Below, piece after piece: positions 55,838 through 64,000 of a stretch of 64,000 nt of DNA. Position 1 is the stretch's first letter. Each line of letters starts with the position of its first letter. The stretch lies in NCBI GenBank assembly GCA_023634235.1, contig JAMKCF010000006.1:4247421-4311420 (forward strand), read 5' to 3'. The DNA is from Pisaster brevispinus (lineage: Eukaryota > Echinodermata > Asteroidea > Forcipulatida > Asteriidae). Made by a program: the position numbers and the translations under genes. The notes beneath the pieces are model-generated. The model had not been told where the DNA came from, ran no database searches, and saw nothing but the letters and a program-made list of their open reading frames with translations.

Positions 55838-55985
55838 GGCTGGATAGCTCAGTTGGTAGAGCGCCGGTACGTTAATCCGGAGGTCGTTGGTTCAAGTCCC
55901 GCTTCAGTTAATTTTTCTTTGTTCAAAACCAAATCATTAAGTATTTACCCAGTCAGTTTCCCTTGTGGTTTATTACTTGGTATTA
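55838..55985 (+). mobile_element. tRNA-derived SINE, family B, most complete copy
   Basis: Head: GGATAGCTCAGTTGGTAGAG and GTTGGTTCAAGTCCCGC. Body: TTTTTCTTTGTTCAAAACC, TTTACCCAGTCAGTTTCCCT and TGTGGTTTATTACTTG. Confidence 0.75.
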
Positions 55986-56541
55986 AAAAAAGAAAGATGT
56001 CATTGTATCTCATTTGTAATTAGGCTGAGATGGGAAACCCCTCCGGTGTATTTTCTATGAACCTGGGAAAAAGCACGGTGGAACTGAAATGGATTTTCTG
56101 GCAGTGGCAACAAATTGTGCAACATGGCTGTTCACCATCGCTTAGCACGGAAAAAACTTGCTTAGCAGAATTAGATTACCAACCGAATTGTCATAATGTT
56201 TAGGTTGTTGCAACTGGTACCCCACTCTTTGTTTTTTGCTTAGCAAAACAATCTTTTTTTAAGCAGTATTTTCTACTTGAAAATGAAACATGAAACATGA
56301 CTCTGAACCAATTTGTTTTTCATGGTTCTGCTTACCGTCATTATAAATTATACTTTTTTTTTCTTTTTTTTTACAATTCTACCTTTTGGCACCCTTGCAT
56401 AAAACCACTAAAAAAAGGGGGAGGGGCTTGATTCATAAAGGGCAAAGCTATCTAAACAAACATGACAAATGTCTGAATGTGGGTCATCCAATCATCTGCA
56501 TTTCTGCAAGTCATTGGTAGCCGTGTTTACACAGTTTACCG

Positions 56542-56745
56542 GCTCAATTTCATAGAGCTCTGCTTTTAAAAGCACAAGAAGTAGCCACGCACAGCAAAAT
56601 TATGCTTACACCATGAAATAAAGTTACCAGCCGAAATACCCAGTGTCATTCATACAATCTGTGACTGGTATCCTGCTCAGTTTTACTAAGCAGACAATTT
56701 TTTAAAGCAATGTTTTCTGCTTTATAAGCAGCTCTATGTTGGCAC
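56542..56745. mobile_element. MITE of the GGGCCCAATTTCATA family, diverged
   Basis: CTCAATTTCATAGAGCTCTG at the left end; TGTGACTGGTATCCTGCTCA inside; TTATAAGCAGCTCTATG at the right end. A sister copy lies at 55085-55265. Confidence 0.6.
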
Positions 56746-57184
56746 AGATGTACAGTAATAAACTGTGAAGCTCTAATGTTTCAGCATACAATTTTGCAGT
56801 GGAGACTATGCGTCAGCTAAACAGTTGAGGTTGCTTTCAGCAAAATGTTGTTTTCAGTTTTTGATTGCATCCCTCATGTACATGAATGCATAAATTCTAC
56901 CAGTACTTTTAAATGTCAATAAACATCATGATTAATGACGACTCTTAACGTCTAGTCAGACTTTGTGTTATAGTGTAAAATGATTTTAAGAAAAATTCGC
57001 GCGTACATAAAACATTAGTGGTTTTTTTTTATCTCAGTATGCTTGGCAATGTGGACGGTAATGTGTTAGTACAATTGGCATGCACAATTCAATGTTATAC
57101 AAATACTTTGCATATGAGTGCATTGTCGCAAAATTTAACCCTGAGGTGAATTCTGGACTATTCCATTTCATGAGGCGAAGTCAA

Positions 57185-57620
57185 TTGAAATGGAAAATCC
57201 AGATTTCACCGAGTGATTATATTCTGCTACAATGCACGAACGAAACGCAATCAACACTTTTTTTATAAAAGCCTTTTAAAACTCGCTCATAGATCCTTGT
57301 CATTGGACATAAATAAATACAACATACACCCACACCCCCATCCCCTCCCCACGCGCTCTGAAACTTCTAAAAACCCATGGAAAGGCCAGACTTCACCAAG
57401 TGATTCTATTCTGCTACAATGCACGAACGAAATGCAATCAACACTTTTTATAAAGGCCTTTCAAAACTCGCTCATGTAGATCCTTGTCATTGGACATAAT
57501 AAATACAACATACACCCACCCCCCCCCCCTGAAACTTCTAAAAACCCATGGACAGATGGAAAGGCCAGACTTCACCAAGTGATTCTATTCTGCTACAATG
57601 CATGAATGAAATGCAATCAA
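57185..57620. repeat. Tandem repeat, period about 180 bp, two full copies and a partial third
   Basis: TGATTMTATTCTGCTACAAT, GCTCATAGATCCTTGTCATT and GAAACTTCTAAAAACCCATG recur. The first unit starts near 57185, the second near 57375, the third near 57560. Confidence 0.85.
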
Positions 57621-59029
57621 TATTTTGTATACTACTAGGCCTTTACCTGTGCCATCAATTGTTTACAAAAGCACCACAGACCATGCACTCCCTGCAGGTA
57701 TGATTTGTATGCCTGCAGACTACTGTAAACAGAAGAAAACAGCAAATCTCATGTTTCATTTCACCATGTCCATTTTTTTATCAACTTTTGATGTGGAGAT
57801 AGGGGGCACATCTCAAAACTTTTTCAGCTGTTACTTTTTTCTTTTTTTTATATGTGGGAAATCATGACACAAAGTAAGATTTCCCATATGACCAGTGTAG
57901 TATTATGCCTGCCAGAAAGGCCCTTGAACTTACATTACAAGGTCACTCTTATTGTAAACAAAGGTTGCACATTATGTGGCAAAATAACAGATGGCACTAG
58001 ACCGGTGTTCCCCCAATTAAATGACAAGGGTCTGTGCATGCAGTATATATTTGAAGATAGTTTTATGATTTAGAACGGTTTATTTATTTGAATAAATAAA
58101 ACAACGGAAAGGCTGACATTATTCAAGTTTTGAAAGTATTCAATTTACAAGTCTACTAATTTGAACTATTAAAATATTAATGCTACACTTTCAACAAACA
58201 TAAAAGACAAATCAACACATTTATGCATTTACATGTAATAGAAGGAGCAAAAACAATTCAGGAAGTAGGATAGGAATGGGAAGGAAAAAAAGTTTGTAAA
58301 AAATGTACACGCTATTAAACTTTAACAGATTCAACACTGCACAGGTCCAATATGCATGACTTGCGGCTGATTTACGCAAACACATAAAAAATCATTAAAA
58401 AATAAAAATTTGACCAAATTAAAAAAAATATTCCAGATAAAACCATTTAGAATGCCCCGTGAATGCACATTAGGGCTTTTAAAACCAAAGATAGACACCA
58501 AAGTAAACACCTCATTCAAATCATTAAAAAAAAAAAAAAAAAAACCTAGGGAGAACGTAGGTAGAATTTAGTATTTGGGTTTTTATTTTCCATTTCAAAA
58601 TAATTAATGGAGGTGCTTTCAATGTTTCATTTGGCAATTTAGACACTGAACAGGCCCATGTGTGGGTACCAGTGGAAAAACTAATTGAAAAAACCCCATC
58701 AAAAGTCAATTATGAGGTATAAATTGTGTGGCATAATTGTACAGTATCTCAATTGTAATCCAGCTGAATTGGAAAATTCCTTCAGTGTTTTTTTTTCTTC
58801 TTCTGGGTAGAACCCAGGACACTACAGTGGCGGTAATTTGCGCAACATGTCTGCATAATAAATGTTAAATTTTCATCGGGTGTAAAGAATATTATTAGGT
58901 TTTTTACCCATTGGCCGATCGATGTGTGTGTTAAGAATTGCTTACTCAGTACTTTCCTGATTCCTGCGAAAAACAAATCCAAAGGCATAGGCCTTATTAC
59001 TAGGGTGGGATTTGAACTGCCTCCAGCTT

Positions 59030-59180
59030 CCGGGCAGTCTCAGTGGTCTAGTGATAAGACATCTAAAAATGGCAAAGGTCATGATGGGTTCAAATCCTAC
59101 CCAGTTTTTCACAGGAATTTAGGAAAGTATTGAGTGTAGTAGTGTTTTCAACACTCATTTGTGTATGGGTAAAACCAGCT
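59030..59180 (+). mobile_element. tRNA-derived SINE, family D, diverged
   Basis: CAGTGGTCTAGTGATAAGAC (A box) and ATGGGTTCAAATCCTACCC (B box), then TTTTTCACAGGAATTTAGGA and ending TGTGTATGGGTAAAACC. It is related to 27604-27885. Confidence 0.6.
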
Positions 59181-59184
59181 AAAT

Positions 59185-59760
59185 AACATGCCTTTTAAAA
59201 AACCAGTACAATTAATCCCAATTCCTTCTATATCCAACGTGGACAAAGTGAGGGATTCGGAAGTACGTGGGACGGTATTAAACCAAAACCTCCCAATGTG
59301 TGATCTTATCTGTAAGACGGCCTCCTTCGCACTTCTCAAAATCAGCTCCATAAGAAAATATCCCGGCCAAAAAAACACAGAAATTCTTGCTCATTCTTTA
59401 GTAGTAACGTCCAGAATTGGCTCAATGCAATAGTCCTCTTTTGGGGTTACCGGATTCTCAAATTATTAAACTGGAATGAATGTCGGTAATTCAGTTGCTA
59501 GACTAGTTACATGCCCTTACCCACAGGATCATAATTATAAGGACTCCCATCCTACAGAACCTACATTGGCTCCCTTTTCAAGTTGCAAATTAACTTTAAA
59601 ATTCTCCTCTGAAATGTTCACTGTTCAACTAGGCACAGGCCTTTTTATCACTTCCACATCTATGAAGCTGGCTCATTCCAAGTAGTTGAAGCTGAACTGT
59701 GGAATGACATTCTAAGTTTGTTGAGTTGAGTAGGCAGTTACAGTTGAGCAATTAAAAAAA
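59185..59760 (+). pseudogene. Non-LTR retrotransposon remnant (C-terminal reverse transcriptase region)
   Basis: Frames with shifts between them read MCDLICKTASFALLKISSIR, then SVARLVTCP (near 59488), then text near LKFSSEMFTVQ and LWND (about 59697). This is the order seen at the end of LINE ORF2 proteins: connection, the NSVARLVT motif and the WND(I/L)P end. Several frameshifts and stops show it is dead. Confidence 0.65.
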
Positions 59761-60309
59761 TCGCTTTAAAAATGCCTCATCTGTAAACCGTTTATCAGTA
59801 ATTGTTAGTTTTTTGTTGGTACTAAGGAAGCTCCTCAAAAGTTGGAATGGTGAGAATGTTGTCGTTGGAGCGGATAAGTATTCCAATTAATGCGCATATT
59901 TCACTCATGTGACATTGCTCACGTACTTCGGTCCAATGATGCGATCAAGCGGAACACTATTGTGGTCCGATGGATCATGGGAAAGTTCTTTTGCGCCTAG
60001 AACATGCCTAACTTTTGAGATGCTCCTTAAATTTGAAACCTGTCGTTTTCCTTGCTGATTCTCTATTGTTCCTTTTCTCTTTCTCTATTCTTAAAAGCAT
60101 GTTCTTAAAAGTGATCTACATGTGCCCTACAAAATGTTATTATAATTGTTCATAGAAATTGCTTATCACTGGGTCAGGCATTCTTATCTTATCTAAGTCC
60201 AAACAGTTAGATGTGACATAAGAGTATATTGTATGATAGTGGATGATTTCAGGCTCCACTCTAGCCAAATAGTACTGTCTGTTTTATAGGGTTTTAAAGG
60301 TTGCTGTAT

Positions 60310-61040
60310 AAATTGGACTCGGGACTCAAAACTTACACTGGGCTGCAGTCCAAAGACCTGTGAATTTAGTGCTCGGCCAGTAAACCCAAGATCAAACAAG
60401 TCAGGTGGTCATGGTTTTTTTTTTTTTTTTTACAATTGAATAATAATACCTCACTGTTTAATAACTTTAATTTAAAAAAGTAAAATGGTGTTCAAACATT
60501 GACCCCAAAAAGAATACTTACCCATAAGACATATATGAGATCAATCTTCTCTTAGCGTTGTTCAAATAAGAACCACTTTTCTTCTTTTCTCGAAGATAAC
60601 TCCCTTTTTAATTGGTCTCATTCACTAATTAATATCTTTTTCCCCCTCTTCCCACCAATGAGTTTGTCTAATTGTGGGTCAAACTTCTTGAGGTTGAACC
60701 AGCTCCTTCCTTCTTCCCCCGCCCCTGCAGGGGAAAATATCCACGAGACTGCAGGGCTTGTAGCTCAACATTTTTACTGGACCAGAATTTGTTTAAGTAC
60801 AAGCTAAGCAAAATGAGTTGCACAAGAACTAAGAGAAAATCGATCTCATTTGTCTGAAGAGAATTGAAAGATATTTATCGGATTCCCAGTCAACATTTCT
60901 TCACAAAAATGTTACACAATTATTATTCACTTGAAAAACACAAGATCGTGGGGCTTGTCTGGTTGTGAGTTTACTGGCCCGACGCTAAAATCACTGGCCT
61001 TGGCCCTGAGGTCCAGTGTTAATTTCGAGCCCTGCCCTGT
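60310..61040. mobile_element. Fragments of the CAGGGCTCGAATTT MITE family, inverted relative to each other
   Basis: GGGACTCAAAACTTACACTG near 60317 runs inward. TGAGTTTACTGGCCCGACGC, then AATTTCGAGCCCTG, ends at about 61036 facing the other way. Middle text includes CTTGTAGCTCAACATTTTTA and TTTTTACTGGACCAGAA, as in 34242-34611. Confidence 0.5.
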
Positions 61041-61903
61041 CTTTTTCTTCATTGTTCATCCCTTGCTTTTTTTCTGTGCACTTTCTGTGTCTCTTCCTTT
61101 TTATGTCTTTCCACTTGACTGATTCTGCAAGACACCAGGGGTTGCACTTGCTGAATGTGTATTGTCAAGGGTCGTGTTGTCATCCAGAAAGACTCTGCTA
61201 GGGTTCAAATATTCGGCCATTAACTTTCTTTTGCAAACAAAAACAGTTCAATATAGGTTTTTCTCTCATTTTGATTCTGGTCTTGTGAAAAAAGAGTTCT
61301 GGTCCGGTGAAACTGCTGAGCTATACAAGCCTTGTAGTTTTTTCACCCAAATATGATCCCTGTGGATCAATAAAAAAAAAATGCACCTGTGTACACTGCA
61401 CACAGTACATGTTTACAAGTGTTTGTTTTTTTAGATGAGTACAGTATATAGAGTTTTTCTGTAAAGCATTGCGATATCATTGACTGAGAACGCTATTGAT
61501 TTTACAAGTGCCCAGGATATTCACAGTATGTTGAGGTACACAGTGTCCCTGTACACCAGGGTGTAGTGTGCCCTTCAACGTATTGATTAATCGTAGCTTG
61601 TCATTATCAGTTGTTGCACGCGCGTACGCGCTGGCCGTCACATCACACTGTAATAATGACGGCTCCATTTCTGATGGGGCAGCCAGCGCGCATGGGCCGG
61701 GGGAAACTGGGTTAGCGTTCATAACTCCATGTACAGTCACAGGCCTGCTATGGTTGTGATGACAGTCCCTCTGTTATGGAGACGCTGAGCTGTACTAAAT
61801 AATTAGAAATAATTAGTCAACAAGGTGTTTTGATGTTTTCCTTTCCAAATGGGTGGTAGCGTTGTCAACAAAAAGAGTACTCAAACACGGCAAGAGATGC
61901 TTT

Positions 61904-62276
61904 TAATAATAATAATAATAATAATAATAATCAATTCTTATATAGCGCTTTATCACAGCCCGAGGGGCGTATCAAAGCGCTTCTGACATTATTACCCCTG
62001 GTCACTGGGCCATATATTCCATTCCTTAAACCATCTCAGCTCCCTGGGGAGTATACAGCCGGTGCTGCAAGTTTACCGCGCTCCAAGCTAATCATTCACA
62101 TAAACCATCTCTGCCCTCACAGGTACCCATTTTACCCCTGGGTGGAGAGAAGCAATTATGGTTAAGTGTCTTGCTCAAGGACACAAGTGTCACGACCGGG
62201 ATTCGAACCCACATCCCGATGACTTAACCACCAGAACTTGAGTCCGATGCTCTTATCCGCTCGGCCACGACACCCC
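61904..62276 (-). mobile_element. Full-length tRNA-derived SINE (family A), minus strand
   Basis: Read on minus it starts GGGGTGTCGTGGCCGAGCGG, has B box GGGTTCGAATCCCGG, the same body as 14319-14690 and a TTATTATT tail (61906-61930). Identity to that copy is well above 90% by eye, so the family moved recently. Confidence 0.88.
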
Positions 62277-62577
62277 TCTAAAATAGAAATTTTGTGAAAC
62301 ATGGTGTAGATTAATCTCTTTTTTTTATAGTAATTGTGGTTCCGAAAAGAACCGGTAGACTCAACGTTTTTGGCAGATTACCTTGTCCGTTGTCAGGAGA
62401 TAATGCTTTAAAAAAAAAATTAAAACCAGTACAGGGTTGGTAATAGGACTTTGAGGCGTTGCATGGTGAGGTATCAATGTATATGATTCAGTTTGCGGTA
62501 ACACCATTAATGTATCTACTTTGCTGTGTAGGTTTGTATAGGCTTGATATTTATCATTAAAAAATTATTTAGTTTCA

Positions 62578-62760
62578 ATTTGAAAGTTCAGTGATAAACA
62601 AAGATCATACCAGTACCAATCCTGAATCTGAAAGTTCACTGATATTAAAGTTCATACCAGTACCAATCCTCAATCTGAAAGTTCACTGATAGTGAAGTTC
62701 GTACCAGTACCAATCCTGAATCCCAAAGTTCGCTGATAAAAAAGTTCATACATGTACTGA
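62578..62760. repeat. 48-bp tandem repeat, about four copies
   Basis: Units contain GAAAGTTCACTGATA and TCATACCAGTACCAATCCTG. Starts are near 62581, 62629, 62676 and 62724, the last diverged. Confidence 0.85.
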
Positions 62761-62761
62761 A

Positions 62762-63134
62762 CAGGGCTCGAATTTGACACTGGACCGCCGGCCCGAGGCC
62801 AGTGATTTTAGCCTGAGGCCAGTAAACTCATGACCTGACAAGTCCGGCAGTCTTGTGTTTTTTAATTGAATAATAGCCACTATGTAATATCTTTAATAGA
62901 AAGGAATGGTGTTCAGATGTTGACCTCGAGTCTAGTACAATTCTGTTCAGTATCAAGACAAAATAATGAGATACATTGTAAATCTTCTCTTAATAATGCA
63001 ATGTACATGTTAAACTGTGTAGAAAGTTCTTTCTCATGAAGATTCTGGTCTTGTGAAATAAATTCTGGTCCAGTAAACACTTTTAGCAACAAGCCCTGTG
63101 GTCTTGTGGAATTTTACCCCAAATTCGAGCCCTG
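62762..63134. mobile_element. MITE of the CAGGGCTCGAATTT family, best copy
   Basis: TIRs CAGGGCTCGAATTT (62762-62775) and AAATTCGAGCCCTG (63121-63134) are perfect. GGCCCGAGGCCAGTGATTTT lies just inside the left end. It is 373 bp and non-coding. Confidence 0.8.
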
Positions 63135-64000
63135 GACTGAATCCAATCCACAAACCATCTACGATTAGTGAAAGTACAGAAAATAGTATCGGAAGACTAT
63201 CAGATTCACCATTGCTTGTATCTTGATTGTGCAGTCTAAATAAACAAGACAAGCCATTAACCATTTGGGGGCGCTTTCACTTAAACAATAATAACTGAAT
63301 AATAACTGAATAATAATGGGCATTTATAATGAGTCGGTATCCATCTTTGTGATGCTCATGGCACAGCGATACATCAGCAGAGAGGAATGTTTATGCATAC
63401 CTCATTAGTTGAGTCTTGAGGAAAGTTTTGAACAAAGCCATTAATGACATTAATTATTGGAAAAAGTTTAACATGATCGGGTAAACTGTTCCACAATGAA
63501 GGGGCAGCAGAAGTAAACGATCTTTCATCCTTTTAAGAGACGTTTGTTATTCGATCTCATAGACTCGCGGTAGGAAAGATAGCGTTGAAGTCCTTCCGAG
63601 AGATATGGTGGTAAAATGCATTTTGACGAGCGATAGACATACACAAGGATCTTGAAGACGATTCTGTCCTGGATAATGATCACTAGATCACTTTAGATCA
63701 TGCACTGTTGACTGGTTAAATGAATGGTGTTTGGAATGATAAAAATCAATGGCGTACATTGTAATAGTATGAGTGATATAATATCATGTATCATTATGCA
63801 ACTAAAATGTAACCCATTATTAGGAATGCATCTTGCATGGTGGATGTTCTGTCAATTGTATTTGGTAAAATTTAAACTTCTAAAAAAAGTTTCTATTTGT
63901 TTGTTTTTGTTTTGATTATAATTATTATTATTGGGTTTTTTATGAGATTTAATATTTCATAAAAAACCCAAAGAAGGCTGTTTTGAGCCTGATGGGAGTC

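Larger units (their letters stand above)
54641..64000. other. Repeat-rich stretch with no supported exon
   Basis: If the exon at 54499 belongs to a plus-strand gene, this is probably its intron. It holds diverged MITEs (about 54735-54900, 55085-55265, 56100-56300, 56542-56745), SINEs, tandem repeats, a LINE fragment and the CAGGGCTCGAATTT family. Open frames here lack splice context or domains. The last 850 bp show nothing identifiable beyond simple repeats. Confidence 0.5.

Overview
This window is eukaryotic nuclear DNA from an animal. It is AT-rich and intron-dense, and full of short transposable elements, tRNA-derived SINEs and microsatellites. The protein-coding exons match deuterostome gene families (FBXL17, ERICH2, UBXN6). 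The repeats, such as inverted repeats starting GGGCCCAATTTCATA, SINEs with ATT tails and fragments of Penelope-like and other non-LTR elements, look like a marine invertebrate deuterostome. An echinoderm, perhaps a sea star, is my best guess; this is inference, not proof.

Layout. (1) 388-3696, minus: the 5' five coding exons of an FBXL17-like F-box/LRR gene; its 3' exons lie left of the window. (2) 3697-6684: divergent intergenic/promoter region with an odd AT-rich palindromic repeat field. (3) 6685-15418, plus: a complete 12-exon ERICH2-like gene (484 aa) containing a recent tandem exon duplication. (4) 15419-19405: convergent intergenic region with three MITEs of one family. (5) 19406-29026, minus: an 8-coding-exon UBXN6-like paralogue (359 aa). 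(6) 29027-38178: gene-poor, repeat-rich spacer. (7) 38179-48719, minus: a complete canonical 10-exon UBXN6 gene (446 aa). (8) 48720-54498: spacer with a 38-bp minisatellite, a TIR element with a perfect 9-bp target duplication, and several foldbacks. (9) 54499-54640, plus: one well-bounded exon of an unrecognised acidic protein. (10) 54641-64000: no supported exon; SINEs, MITEs, tandem repeats and a LINE fragment.

Functionally, UBXN6 (UBXD1) is an adaptor of the p97/VCP ATPase, and the neighbouring paralogue looks like a tandem duplicate. It keeps the PUB and UBX domains but lacks the N-terminal p97-binding segments and most of the charged linker between PUB and UBX. FBXL17 is a substrate receptor of SCF ubiquitin ligases. 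ERICH2 is an acidic protein of unknown biochemical role. All splice sites were read by eye (GT/AG, phase checked exon by exon); no transcript data were available. Exon joins in the four main genes keep one open frame, which is strong internal support.
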